Notes under the pieces: generated by a model
Seen by the model: the letters and a program-made list of their open reading frames with translations, nothing else
Told to the model about the DNA's origin: nothing
The model's database searches: none
Position numbers and translations under genes: made by a program
Part shown: piece by piece, positions 16,080-24,498 of the stretch
How the letters are laid out: every line of letters begins with the position of its first letter
Numbering within the stretch: the stretch's first letter is position 1
Origin: Lachnospiraceae bacterium
GTDB taxonomy: Bacteria > Bacillota_A > Clostridia > Lachnospirales > Lachnospiraceae
Direction of reading: 5' to 3'
DNA length: 64,000 nt
NCBI GenBank assembly: GCA_017522685.1
Contig: JAFWYN010000018.1
Span: 1-64,000, forward strand

Positions 16080-16932
16080 AATTTTGAACCTCCTCAATTA
16101 ATTTATTTGGGGTCGATGCCCCTGCAGTAATTCCCACCAGAAATGCAGCTTTAGGTAGTTCTAAATGCAAGTCCTCCAGTGTCTGTATAAAATAGGTATT
16201 CGCACACTCACTGCTGCATATTTCATACAGCTTTCTTGTATTAGAGCTATGCTTACCTCCTATTACAATCATAGCATCTGCCTGTGACGCAATCTCTCTG
16301 GCTTCTGTCTGCCTCTCTTCCGTCGCATTGCAGATAGTATTCACAACACTATCATTGTACCCTTTTTCTCGGAAAATTGCAACTATATGTTGAAATTTAT
16401 TGTAATTAAATGTCGTCTGGGACACGATACATATGGGCATTTCAGCCGGAAGACTCAAATCCTTTGCTTCCTCCTCCGTTTCCAGCACGGTGAGAGGCCC
16501 TTCACACCATCCCATTATGCCTTCTACCTCAGGATGCCCCGGATTGCCCACGATGACAATATACTTACCGGCATGGCTTTCCTTCTCCACAATCTTGTGA
16601 ATGCGCTTTACAAAGGGGCAGGTAGCGTCGATACACTCCAAGGGACTCTCTTCAATCATCTGCTGAATCTCCTTGGGTACTCCGTGAGAACGGATAATCA
16701 CTGCACCATCCTCCGAATGCTCCGGCCACTGCCGAATCAGCGCCTGTAATGCTTCCTTATCCGCAATCACCTGCACACCCTTTTGTTCCAAATCACTGAC
16801 CACTTCTTCATTGTGGATGATGGGACCATAGGTATATATGGTTTTGCCGGTGTCTATCTGTTCATACACCTTGTCCACTGCCCGCTTTACGCCAAAGCAA
16901 AAACCGGCACTCTTTGCCAATCGAACTTCCAT
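16060..16932 (-). CDS. ispH: 4-hydroxy-3-methylbut-2-enyl diphosphate reductase
   Basis: Last enzyme of the MEP isoprenoid pathway, making IPP and DMAPP with a 4Fe-4S cluster. 290 residues from the ATG at 16932 (GGAG nine bases upstream; a TTG five codons earlier is less likely). Conserved cluster Cys: C12 in AGFCFGVKRAV, C in CIDATCPFVKRIH, and C in NTICNATEERQ. Other signatures are SHGVPKE, GNPGHPEVEGIMG, SQTTFN, GGKHSSNTRKL and GITAGASTPN. In many Clostridia IspH is fused to S1; here they are separate, overlapping genes. Confidence 0.96.
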   Translation of the reverse strand: MEVRLAKSAGFCFGVKRAVDKVYEQIDTGKTIYTYGPIIHNEEVVSDLEQKGVQVIADKEALQALIRQWPEHSEDGAVIIRSHGVPKEIQQMIEESPLECIDATCPFVKRIHKIVEKESHAGKYIVIVGNPGHPEVEGIMGWCEGPLTVLETEEEAKDLSLPAEMPICIVSQTTFNYNKFQHIVAIFREKGYNDSVVNTICNATEERQTEAREIASQADAMIVIGGKHSSNTRKLYEICSSECANTYFIQTLEDLHLELPKAAFLVGITAGASTPNKLIEEVQNYVRINF

Positions 16933-16959
16933 ACACATCTTCTCCAATTATCTGGATAT

Positions 16960-16988
16960 ATTATCGGATATTTTTTGAATCTATGCAA
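16960..16988 (-). promoter_or_regulatory. Promoter for ispH-rpsA
   Basis: On the minus strand TTGCAT (16983-16988), 17-base spacer, GATAAT (16960-16965), about 28 bases before the ispH start. It lies just downstream of a hairpin (GGATTCTT/AAGAATCC, 16999-17025) that may weaken read-through from cmk. Confidence 0.6.
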
Positions 16989-16998
16989 TACTTTATAG

Positions 16999-17025
16999 GG
17001 ATTCTTTCGGAAAATTTAAGAATCC
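16999..17025 (-). terminator. Hairpin between cmk and ispH
   Basis: GGATTCTT (16999-17006) pairs perfectly with AAGAATCC (17018-17025). No T run follows, so it may be an RNA stability or partial termination element rather than a full terminator. Confidence 0.35.
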
Positions 17026-17044
17026 GAACACTTAATTTTCACAA

Positions 17045-17710
17045 TTATTTACGTTCTTCGGCAATCTCAACAATCCTCTTCACCACTTCCTCGATGGTCA
17101 TATAAGAGCTGTCCACCAAAATCGCATCTTCCGCCTGCTTTAAGGGTGCCACCTCTCTATTCATATCCCTGCAATCTCTCTCTTCAATATCTGCCTGAAT
17201 GGTAGCCAGATCACATTCTTCACCCTTCGCCACCAATTCATCGAATCTACGCTTTGCACGTACTGCACTGCTTGCTGTCAGATAAATCTTTACGTCTGCA
17301 TTGGGTAAAATACAGGTACCGATATCCCTTCCGTCCATAATACAATCACTGTTTTTCGCCAGAGTCTGCTGCAGTTCTAAAAGTCTGGCCCGAACCTGCG
17401 CCACTCCGCTGGTTACAGAAGCAGCATTACCCACCTCTTCCGTACGCAAATACGCTGTTACGTTTTCGCCATTTAAATATACCATCTGCATACCATTTTC
17501 ATACTTAATGGTAATATCAGCACCGGTACAAGCCTCAGCAACGGCTTCCACATCATCTATGTCCACACCCTGCTTGATAAAATACACTGCCATGGCACGG
17601 TACATAGCACCGGTGTCCACATAAATCAAATTCATTTTCTTCGCCACCAACTTGGCAATGGTACTTTTGCCGGCACCTGCGGGTCCGTCTACTGCTATAT
17701 TAAAACCCAT
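17045..17710 (-). CDS. cmk: Cytidylate kinase
   Basis: Phosphorylates CMP and dCMP, 221 residues. P-loop GPAGAGKST at 9-17, the VDTGAMYRA substrate motif near 31-39, MDGRDIGT near 124-131, and the lid-region sequence RAKRRFDEL. Located upstream of ispH-rpsA, the common order in Clostridia, and 18 bases after the preceding FakA-like fragment on the same strand, so the genes from the RpiR regulator downward may form one operon. Confidence 0.96.
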   Translation of the reverse strand: MGFNIAVDGPAGAGKSTIAKLVAKKMNLIYVDTGAMYRAMAVYFIKQGVDIDDVEAVAEACTGADITIKYENGMQMVYLNGENVTAYLRTEEVGNAASVTSGVAQVRARLLELQQTLAKNSDCIMDGRDIGTCILPNADVKIYLTASSAVRAKRRFDELVAKGEECDLATIQADIEERDCRDMNREVAPLKQAEDAILVDSSYMTIEEVVKRIVEIAEERK

Positions 17711-17728
17711 ATTTGCAACCTCTCTTTC

Positions 17729-17980
17729 CTATCCCTGCAAGCCTCTGGACTGTCTGTCCATATCCTCTATTACGATATCATAGATTTCACCCAGAGACGC
17801 ACAATATTCCAACAACTTCCAAGGCTCATTGGTATGAAAATGTACCTTAATCATTTCCTCATCCCCCACTGCCAGCAGACAGTCCCCCTGAAAGTGTTCG
17901 GTAATATAATCCGTAATCTTGTCCTCGTCTAAATCCGTACCTTCTATCAGTAATTGTGTATCATACTTAAATTCTAACAT
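17729..17980 (-). CDS. Small stand-alone protein like the FakA C-terminal domain
   Basis: 83 residues from the ATG at 17980 with AAAGGAG seven bases upstream. Almost the whole length (CLLAVGDEEMIKVHFHTN, then PWKLLEYCASLGEIYDIVI, EDMDRQ) matches a segment in the C-terminal part of the fatty acid kinase FakA / DAK-phosphatase family, where the pattern is VVGDDDLVKVHVHTNDPGK. The ATP-binding DhaL domain of FakA is absent, so it cannot be a kinase alone. It may be a regulator or a decayed fragment, but the good ribosome site and intact frame argue that it is expressed. Sits 16 bases after the flavoprotein gene. Confidence 0.7.
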   Translation of the reverse strand: MLEFKYDTQLLIEGTDLDEDKITDYITEHFQGDCLLAVGDEEMIKVHFHTNEPWKLLEYCASLGEIYDIVIEDMDRQSRGLQG

Positions 17981-17996
17981 AGATTCTTCTCCTTTT

Positions 17997-19271
17997 TCAC
18001 GATTCTCCTGCATTTATACCCGCCAAATATCCTGTGGACCAGGCAATCTGCAAATTATATCCACCGGTCAAAGCATCCAAATCCAACACCTCTCCGGCGA
18101 AATACAGCCCCTTTATCTTTTTCGATTCCATGGTAGAGGGATTCACATCCTTCACAGACACACCACCCTTTGTAATGATGGCTTCTTTGAAGTCCCTGAC
18201 GCCCGTAATGGTAAGGGGCAGATTCTTAATCAAATCCACAAAACGCTTACGTTCTTCCTTGCTGATGATGTTTACCTTTTTCTCAGGGTCAATACCGGAA
18301 AGATCGATCATCACCGGAATCAACTTCTGGGGGAACAAATGATTTAGAGAATTCTTAAACTGCTTGTTCTTCGCTTCTTCAAAATCTCGTAACACCCTCT
18401 TGTCCAGCTGTTCTGCATCCAGGGCCGGCTTCAAATCAATATAGGCAATGGTTTCTCCCTTTGATTTACTCACATAATAACTACTTGCACTTAAGGCCAA
18501 GGGACCGCTGATACCAAAATGGGTAATCAGCATTTCTCCAAAGCCGTTATAAATCTCCTTTTTGCCGCATACCAGACGCAAGGACACATTTTTCAAGGAT
18601 ACTCCCATGGCATCCTGACACCAGCTTTCCTTTACATTAAAAGGAACCAGGGATGGCTTGCATTCTACCAGCTTATGACCCGTTTTTTCTGCAAATTTAT
18701 ATCCGTCACCGGTAGAACCTGTGGAGGCATAGGAAATCCCTCCGGTAGCTATAACAACCTTGTCTGCTACTACTTTCTTACCATTATCCAGAATCACTCC
18801 CGTTATCTTGGATAATTCACCCTTGTCGGAGACGGCATCATCCGGGGAAGACGTATTTTCCACTAAAACCTCCTTCACACCGGTGTTTAATTCTATCTTG
18901 ACATTACGTTTCTTTAGTTCTCTTGATAATGCTGCTATCACATCCGAAGAATGGTCACTAACCGGAAAAACCCTATCCCCGCGTTCCACCTTAAGCGGAC
19001 ACCCTGCTTTCTCAAAAAAGTTCATAACCGCCTGATTATCATAGGTATAAAAAGCACTGTATAGGAACTTTTCATTGGTCATAACATTGGCAAAAAGATT
19101 CTCCATATCACCCGCATTGGTCACATTACAGCGTCCTTTTCCGGTGATAAACAGCTTTTTACCAAGCTTTTCGTTCTTTTCAAAAACAGTAACCTGTGCG
19201 CCCATATCAGCCGCTGCTATAGCCGCCATCATACCGGCCGCACCGCCACCGATCACTATCACTTTATTCAT
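17997..19271 (-). CDS. FAD-dependent oxidoreductase, HI0933/BaiN family
   Basis: Flavoprotein of 424 residues. N-terminal Rossmann motif GGGAAGMMAAIAAADMGAQVTVFEKNEKLGKK (5-36) binds the ADP part of FAD; TGKGRCNVTN is the family signature. Inner motifs: VVIATGGISYASTGSTGDGYKFAE (FAD contact), LVPFNVKE, HFGISGPLALSASSYY, and the C-terminal GLYFAGEVLDLDALTGGYNLQIAWSTGYLAG typical of the group. Members include BaiN, which acts on bile-acid intermediates, but substrates of most are unknown. Overlaps the RpiR regulator gene by 8 bases, so they are probably cotranscribed. Confidence 0.9.
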   Translation of the reverse strand: MNKVIVIGGGAAGMMAAIAAADMGAQVTVFEKNEKLGKKLFITGKGRCNVTNAGDMENLFANVMTNEKFLYSAFYTYDNQAVMNFFEKAGCPLKVERGDRVFPVSDHSSDVIAALSRELKKRNVKIELNTGVKEVLVENTSSPDDAVSDKGELSKITGVILDNGKKVVADKVVIATGGISYASTGSTGDGYKFAEKTGHKLVECKPSLVPFNVKESWCQDAMGVSLKNVSLRLVCGKKEIYNGFGEMLITHFGISGPLALSASSYYVSKSKGETIAYIDLKPALDAEQLDKRVLRDFEEAKNKQFKNSLNHLFPQKLIPVMIDLSGIDPEKKVNIISKEERKRFVDLIKNLPLTITGVRDFKEAIITKGGVSVKDVNPSTMESKKIKGLYFAGEVLDLDALTGGYNLQIAWSTGYLAGINAGES

Positions 19272-20193
19272 GCTTCTCTTCCTTTCTCAGGGAATAATCC
19301 AGCATGGGTTCGTCATCTATAAAATTGATTTCATCATTCAAATACACCTGATAATTGTTCCAGGTTTCTTCCAACATTTCCAGATTTCGCTTTACATCAT
19401 CCGGCCTCTTCAGACAAAGGGCAACTACCAAAGCGTTAATCAGACTTAACGGTGCCACCAAACTATCCACTATGGAAACCATGTCGCTTCGGGCAAACAG
19501 GTTGCAGGAAGAATACAAATTCATAGGGGAATGCTGGGAATCCGTGATGGCAATCACCTTCGCATTCCTATCATTGGCAAACTCCATGGCCTTTAAGGTA
19601 CGCATGGAATATCGTGGAAAACTGATACCGATAAAACAGTCATCTGCATTAATACGTATCATCTGTTCAAAGGTCTCACTGATACTGCTGGTATTCAGCA
19701 AAAATACATTAGGGCGGATCATATTCAGATAAAAATGCAAGAATGCCGCCAGAGGTTCATTGCTTCGAAGACCCATCACATAAATATTTCTTGCTTTCAA
19801 AATAGTCTCCACTGCCGTATCAAAGGCCTGGGGATCCAAGGTGTTGATAGTATCCTGAATTTTCTCCATGTCTGCCGTAAGTACAGAGGTGAGTAACTCC
19901 GACTGGGTACTGGAACCATACTTAATATCCATTCTTTGTAAGGTGTTCAGTTTCTTCTTCACACAGCCGATTAGCTCCTTCTGGAACTCCGGATAGCCCT
20001 CAAAACCTATGGCCATAGCAAAACGCACCACTGTAGATTCACTGATATCCAGTTCCTTGCCCAGTTGCGCTGCAGTCATAAAAACAGCCTGGTCATAATG
20101 CTCCTGAATATAGGTGGCAATCTTTTTGTGACTCTTGCTCATTCGGTTGTAATATTCTTTAAATATATCGAAAATGTCTTGCTGTTTTGCCAT
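19264..20193 (-). CDS. MurR/RpiR family transcriptional regulator
   Basis: 309 residues from the ATG at 20193 with AAGGAAGG upstream. N-terminal HTH_6 domain (about 1-78): HKKIATYIQEHYDQAVFMTAAQLGKELDISESTVVRFAMAIGFEGYPEF is typical RpiR. SIS domain at about 120-255, with YVMGLRSNEPLAAFLHFYLNM and GISFPRYSMRTLKAMEFANDRNAKVIAITDS, which binds a sugar phosphate in characterised members. It may regulate the following flavoprotein gene, with which it overlaps; no sugar catabolism genes are nearby, so the effector is unknown. Confidence 0.92.
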   Translation of the reverse strand: MAKQQDIFDIFKEYYNRMSKSHKKIATYIQEHYDQAVFMTAAQLGKELDISESTVVRFAMAIGFEGYPEFQKELIGCVKKKLNTLQRMDIKYGSSTQSELLTSVLTADMEKIQDTINTLDPQAFDTAVETILKARNIYVMGLRSNEPLAAFLHFYLNMIRPNVFLLNTSSISETFEQMIRINADDCFIGISFPRYSMRTLKAMEFANDRNAKVIAITDSQHSPMNLYSSCNLFARSDMVSIVDSLVAPLSLINALVVALCLKRPDDVKRNLEMLEETWNNYQVYLNDEINFIDDEPMLDYSLRKEEKHE

Positions 20194-20300
20194 GAAAAAC
20201 CTTCCTTGTGTTGAGAGTTTATGTGGTTTCACACCCTTATATTTTAATGGTTATGGAGGGGATTGTCAAGGAATGGGAAAAGCATTATAAGCCACTCACT

Positions 20301-20500
20301 TCTTGCGAAACTAGCGTTTCGCAAGCCTGTGGCTGTCGCCACATACTTCCAAAAATAAAAATAACCGGAAGAGAACGTAAATGCTCTCTTCGCGTCCCAC
20401 TACGTCGTAAGCCGAGCACACTCGATTCCGCACATCTTGCGAAGCACAGCTTCGCAAGCCTGCGGCTGTCGAATACTTCGCCGAGCACACTCGATTCCGC
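20301..20500. repeat. REP-like palindromes plus 21-bp direct repeats
   Basis: CTTGCGAAAC/GTTTCGCAAG (20302-20325) and CTTGCGAAGC/GCTTCGCAAG (20436-20458) are perfect 10-bp stems with tiny loops, each followed by CCTGYGGCTGTCG. The same head and stem pattern occurs at 1741-1914. The 21-bp direct repeat beginning GCCGAGCACACTCG at 20411 recurs at 20480. Confidence 0.85.
20349..20391 (-). terminator. Second, degenerate copy of terminator
   Basis: GAAGAGA and TCTCTTC (20368-20391) flank a loop nearly the same as that of the terminator 190 bp away (ACRTAAATGC). On the minus strand it is followed by CGGTTATTTTTATTTTTGG, an imperfect T run. Looks like a duplicated terminator. Confidence 0.6.
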
Positions 20501-20545
20501 TTCGCTTCATCTCGTTGTACGGCTGACGCCAAATGCATATAAAGC

Positions 20546-20582
20546 AAAAAAATTGGGAGAGAACATAAATGCTCTCTCCCAA
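20546..20582 (-). terminator. Terminator of decarboxylase operon
   Basis: On the minus strand TTGGGAGAGA pairs with TCTCTCCCAA over a 10-base loop and is followed by seven T. It is 33 bases past the last gene of the five-gene operon. Confidence 0.93.
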
Positions 20583-20615
20583 ATATTTTTACTTTATATG
20601 CGCTCGGCTTACTGC

Positions 20616-22043
20616 TTAAACAGGGTATGCGCCGTTTTTGCCATCAGCAACGGTCATATCAACCTTTTCCTGCTGTGCCTGACGATACTTGAAGTAGTCA
20701 GTAGCAACCTGAGGGAATAATGCGTAAGACAATACGTCTTCGTCCTGCTGCTTCCATTCCTTCATTTCGCTTTCCAGCTTATCTAACTCGTTAGGAATAG
20801 TATCTGCGAAACGGCAGGTAATTCTTTCTTCACCGGGAATAACCTTATCGATTACTTCCTGGTTCATAGGCTTAACGGTCTGACCGTATTCACCACGAAG
20901 AACTGCCTTGGTTTCCTTAGTAGCCATCTTGTATCTTTCGCCCAAAAGAACGTTAAATACAGCCTGGGTACCAACGATCTGTGAAGAAGGGGTAACCAAT
21001 GGAGGCTCACCGAGGTCCTTACGAACTTCAGGAATTTCTCTAAGCACATCGTAGTATCTGTCTTCTGCGTTCTGCTCCTTCAACTGGCTAACCATGTTAG
21101 AAAGCATACCGCCGGGTACCTGATATAATAAGGTCTTGATATCAACACCCATAACCTTAGGATTAAGCAATCCGCTTGCAAGACACTCATCTCTGTAAGG
21201 TCTGAAGTAATCAGCGATTTCAGCAAGTAAGTTCTGGTCAAATCCGGTATCGTATTCGGTACCCTTGAAGGTTTCAACCATAACTTCGGTTGCAGGCTGA
21301 GAAGTACCAAGAGCAAAAGGACTCATAGCGGTATCGATTACATCAACACCTGCTTCAACAGCCTTAAGGTAGGTCATACTAGCCACACCTGAGGTGTAGT
21401 GAGTATGTAACTGGATAGGAAGCTTGGTCTGGCTCTTCATAGCGGTAACCAATTCAGTTGCCTTGTAAGGAACTAATAAACCAGCCATATCCTTGATACA
21501 GATAGAGTCTGCACCCATTTCTTCAATCTTCTTAGCCATGTCTGCCCAGTACTCAAGAGTATAAGCATCACCCAAGGTATAAGAAAGAGCGATCTGTGCA
21601 TGACCTCTGCCTTCCTGAGCCTTGAACTTATTGGTAGCATCTACGGTTGCCTGTAAGTTACGAAGGTCATTTAAGCAGTCGAAAATACGAATGATATCGA
21701 TACCGTTAGAGATAGACTTCTGTACGAAGTACTCTACTACGTCATCTGCGTAAGGTCTGTAACCTAAGATGTTCTGTCCACGGAAAAGCATCTGTAACTT
21801 AGTATTCTTGAATCCGTCACGGATTTTTCTAAGTCTGTCCCATGGATCTTCCTTTAAGAAACGAAGAGATGCATCAAATGTAGCACCACCCCAGCATTCT
21901 ACGGAATGATATCCAACCTTATCCATCTTCTCTAAGATAGGAAGCATGAAATCGGTAGGCATTCTGGTAGCAATCAGAGACTGATGAGCATCACGTAATA
22001 TTGTTTCCGTAATTTTAATCGGTTTTTTAACTTGTTCTGACAT
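20616..22043 (-). CDS. Oxaloacetate decarboxylase alpha / transcarboxylase 5S-like subunit
   Basis: Biotin-dependent carboxyltransferase acting between oxaloacetate/pyruvate and carboxybiotin, 475 residues. Contains the TIM-barrel domain: ITETILRDAHQSLIATRM (12-29) with metal and substrate ligands, FRGQNILGY, CIKDMAGLL (carbamylated Lys in homologues), and QLHTHYTSG metal-binding histidines. The C-terminal PYC_OADA domain reaches about 450 but no biotin-carrier domain follows, so biotin is on the separate carrier gene. Equivalent to OadA without its carrier, PycB, or the 5S subunit of transcarboxylase. Last gene of the operon; GGAGG before the ATG. Confidence 0.92.
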   Translation of the reverse strand: MSEQVKKPIKITETILRDAHQSLIATRMPTDFMLPILEKMDKVGYHSVECWGGATFDASLRFLKEDPWDRLRKIRDGFKNTKLQMLFRGQNILGYRPYADDVVEYFVQKSISNGIDIIRIFDCLNDLRNLQATVDATNKFKAQEGRGHAQIALSYTLGDAYTLEYWADMAKKIEEMGADSICIKDMAGLLVPYKATELVTAMKSQTKLPIQLHTHYTSGVASMTYLKAVEAGVDVIDTAMSPFALGTSQPATEVMVETFKGTEYDTGFDQNLLAEIADYFRPYRDECLASGLLNPKVMGVDIKTLLYQVPGGMLSNMVSQLKEQNAEDRYYDVLREIPEVRKDLGEPPLVTPSSQIVGTQAVFNVLLGERYKMATKETKAVLRGEYGQTVKPMNQEVIDKVIPGEERITCRFADTIPNELDKLESEMKEWKQQDEDVLSYALFPQVATDYFKYRQAQQEKVDMTVADGKNGAYPV

Positions 22044-22099
22044 TTACGATTTCCTCCAAAATATTTTAGTTTATTATACAAATTCCGCTGCGTACAGCT

Positions 22100-23251
22100 T
22101 TAGAATACACCGAAGATCGCCATGAAGGTACCTGCAGCTACTGCGGTACCGATAACACCTGTTACGTTAGGTCCCATAGCGTGCATCAAAAGGAAGTTTG
22201 TAGGATCATACTCTGCACCAACCTTCTGTGATACACGTGCTGCCATAGGAACTGCGGATACACCTGCGGAACCGATAAGAGGGTTAACCTTACCCTTGGT
22301 AAGCTTACACATAATCTTACCGAATACAGTACCTGCTGCTGTACCGAACGAGAATGCAATTAAACCAAGAACTACAATTTTGATAGTATCCCAGTTTAGG
22401 AATGCTTCTGCACTGGTGGTTGCACCTACGGAAGTACCAAGTAAAATAACTACAATGTACATAAGTGCATTGGATGCAGTATCTGTTAACTGTCTTACCA
22501 CGCCGGATTCCTTGAACAGGTTACCAAGCATCAGCATACCTACAAGAGGAGCTGTGGTAGGAAGAATTAAACATACTACAATGGTAACAACGATAGGGAA
22601 GAGGATTCTTTCCAGCTTGGATACAGGACGAAGCTGACCCATCTTGATTTTTCTCTCTTCTTCGGTTGTTAAAAGCTTCATAATAGGTGGCTGGATAATG
22701 GGAACCAATGACATATAGGAATATGCCGCCACCGCAATAGGTCCCATAATAGCGGTCTGACCTAACTTACTTGCCAAGAAAATGGAAGTAGGGCCGTCAG
22801 CACCACCGATGATGGAAATCGCTGCCGCTGCCTGGTCGTTGAAACCAAGGAAAATAGCACCGAAATATGCCATGTAAATACCAAACTGAGCTGCTGCACC
22901 CAGCAGGAAGCTCTTCGGGTTCGCAATCAAAGGACCGAAGTCGGTCATCGCACCTACACCCATGAAAATCAGGGAAGGTAAGATTGCCCATTCGTCTAAT
23001 AAGTAGAAATAATACAGTAAGCCGCCCACACCATTTGCTGAATCTGCTGTATGAAGCATGATGTCAGGATAGATGTTAACGAGCAACATACCAAATGCTA
23101 TCGGAGTTAAAAGCAGAGGCTCAAACCCTTTAGCGATAGCTAAATAAAGGAAAAAGCAAGCAACCGCAATCATAATGAAATTGCCCCAAGTCAGGTTACA
23201 AAATGCTGTCTGCTTGATGAGGTTGCTAAACGTATTAAGTATGTAATCCAT
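22100..23251 (-). CDS. oadB: Sodium ion-translocating decarboxylase beta subunit
   Basis: Membrane subunit that removes CO2 from carboxybiotin and pumps Na+ outward, 383 residues with about ten helices. Family motifs: FMGVGAMTDFGPLIANPKSFLLGAAAQFGIY, DGPTSIFLAS (helix-break region with Asp for Na+ in OadB/GcdB) and the C-terminal GSAGVSAVPMAARVSQKVG....NFLLMHAMGPNVTGVIGTAVAAG. The symbol follows the family name; the same protein serves methylmalonyl-CoA and glutaconyl-CoA decarboxylases, so the substrate depends on its partners. Ribosome site AGGAGG upstream. Confidence 0.95.
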   Translation of the reverse strand: MDYILNTFSNLIKQTAFCNLTWGNFIMIAVACFFLYLAIAKGFEPLLLTPIAFGMLLVNIYPDIMLHTADSANGVGGLLYYFYLLDEWAILPSLIFMGVGAMTDFGPLIANPKSFLLGAAAQFGIYMAYFGAIFLGFNDQAAAAISIIGGADGPTSIFLASKLGQTAIMGPIAVAAYSYMSLVPIIQPPIMKLLTTEEERKIKMGQLRPVSKLERILFPIVVTIVVCLILPTTAPLVGMLMLGNLFKESGVVRQLTDTASNALMYIVVILLGTSVGATTSAEAFLNWDTIKIVVLGLIAFSFGTAAGTVFGKIMCKLTKGKVNPLIGSAGVSAVPMAARVSQKVGAEYDPTNFLLMHAMGPNVTGVIGTAVAAGTFMAIFGVF

Positions 23252-23293
23252 TTGTTAACCTCCTGTTGTTATCAAGTAATCAGATTACTTTAA

Positions 23294-23665
23294 TTAGTTC
23301 ATGGTTGCAAGAACTGCACCAGCTTCAACAGGGTCACCAACTGCTACATCAATACTTGCGATAGTACCATCCTGAGGAGCTACAACAGGGATTTCCATCT
23401 TCATAGCTTCTAAGATAACTACTGCATCGCCCTTCTTTACTGCCTGGCCAACCTTTGCTTCGATCTTGAAGATCTTACCTGCTGCACCTGCTTCAACCTT
23501 TACGGAACCAGCGCCACCAGCTGCTGCGGGAGCTGCTGCAGGAGCTGCCTTAGGTGCTGCCTTGGGAGCTGCGGGAGCCTTTGCTACAGGTGCACCGGTA
23601 GATGCGCCTTCTTCTACTACTACATCATATACGTTGCCGTTAACGGTAATGGTATAATTCTTCAT
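23294..23665 (-). CDS. Biotin carboxyl carrier protein of decarboxylase
   Basis: 123-residue biotin carrier that shuttles CO2 between the carboxyltransferases and the membrane pump. Short N-terminal beta segment (1-20), an Ala/Pro linker (about 24-52, KAPAAPKAAPKAAPAAAP), then a biotinyl domain with K89 in EAMKME, the biotin attachment site. Same architecture as the 1.3S subunit of transcarboxylase and the gamma/C subunits of glutaconyl- and methylmalonyl-CoA decarboxylases. Lies between the OadG-like and OadB genes. Confidence 0.96.
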   Translation of the reverse strand: MKNYTITVNGNVYDVVVEEGASTGAPVAKAPAAPKAAPKAAPAAAPAAAGGAGSVKVEAGAAGKIFKIEAKVGQAVKKGDAVVILEAMKMEIPVVAPQDGTIASIDVAVGDPVEAGAVLATMN

Positions 23666-23689
23666 TTTTTAATCCTCCATAAATAATAA

Positions 23690-24481
23690 TTATCTTCTTC
23701 TATTTACCTTACGAACACTTCTTACTACAAATCCGTCCGTAGATGCTGCGCCTTCGCTTGCAGCAATGGCTGCAGCAATAACAGCAACTAATTCATAATC
23801 GTCTGTCACATCAACTTCTTCCTTCTCAACAATCTGAGAAATGGTATTGTCAATGCTTGTTTCTTCTTTCTTATTCTTACGTTCTGCCATCTTGGCCTGA
23901 ATCTTAGGAATGAAACCAAATAATGCAATAATAAAGCTAATCAATACTAATACGATAAATACGGTACCCATACCAATAATGGTATTTAATGCAGCCTTCG
24001 TCATTGCATCACCCACGGTTGACTCTTCGTTTAATGCAGCTGATTGCATCTCCATGAACATATCATTGGTTAAAATCACTTCCGCATTACCCTTCTTGAT
24101 AGTACCATCTACTGAAACCGTAACAATAATTGTCTTGTCTTCGATTTTAGATTTCACTTCATTAATCTTAACAATTTCACCAACGGATTCCTTGGCATTG
24201 TTAAAAGAAATTACCGCACCTTTGATAGCATTGCCGTCTGCATAAAAGCCAAATGAATTCTGAATAATATAAGAAATCTCATCAGCAGTATATCCATCCA
24301 ACAACTGCATCTTATCATCTTCCATAAATATCTGGAAGCAAGGAAGTATGGTTTGCTCCACTGCAACCTCAGCATTACTTAATTTTTCCTTTTCATAAGC
24401 GGTATACTCCGGTTCACTTCCGCAAGCGGTCAATCCAAAGATACAGGCAATCGTACAAACTAAAGTAATAATCTTTTTCAT
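23690..24481 (-). CDS. OadG-like subunit fused to a lipoprotein domain
   Basis: 263 residues. The N-terminus is a lipoprotein signal with lipobox LTAC near 17-20, followed by about 140 residues of an exported domain of unknown function (EYTAYEKEKLSNAEVAVEQTILPCF...). A single helix, GMGTVFIVLVLISFIIALFGFIP (about 173-195), and a cytoplasmic tail ending DDYELVAVIAAAIAASEG...FVVRSVRKVNRR match OadG/MmdD, the small subunit that assembles the decarboxylase. OadG proteins are usually 80-120 residues; the long external lipoprotein part is unusual and may sense or stabilise the pump. 17 bases after the carboxyltransferase gene. Confidence 0.8.
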   Translation of the reverse strand: MKKIITLVCTIACIFGLTACGSEPEYTAYEKEKLSNAEVAVEQTILPCFQIFMEDDKMQLLDGYTADEISYIIQNSFGFYADGNAIKGAVISFNNAKESVGEIVKINEVKSKIEDKTIIVTVSVDGTIKKGNAEVILTNDMFMEMQSAALNEESTVGDAMTKAALNTIIGMGTVFIVLVLISFIIALFGFIPKIQAKMAERKNKKEETSIDNTISQIVEKEEVDVTDDYELVAVIAAAIAASEGAASTDGFVVRSVRKVNRRR

Positions 24482-24498
24482 ACTCTAATCACCCTTTC

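Larger units (their letters stand above)
20194..20615. other. Gene-free stretch: REP-like palindromes and two terminators
   Basis: This 422-bp interval lies between the oadA-like stop and the RpiR start; both genes are on the minus strand. I see no coding sequence. It contains two REP-like palindromes (20301-20340, 20434-20472), a 21-bp direct repeat (20411-20431 and 20480-20500), and two related terminator hairpins (20349-20391 and 20546-20582). The RpiR promoter should lie in the right-hand 80 bases but no clear hexamers stand out. Confidence 0.8.
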
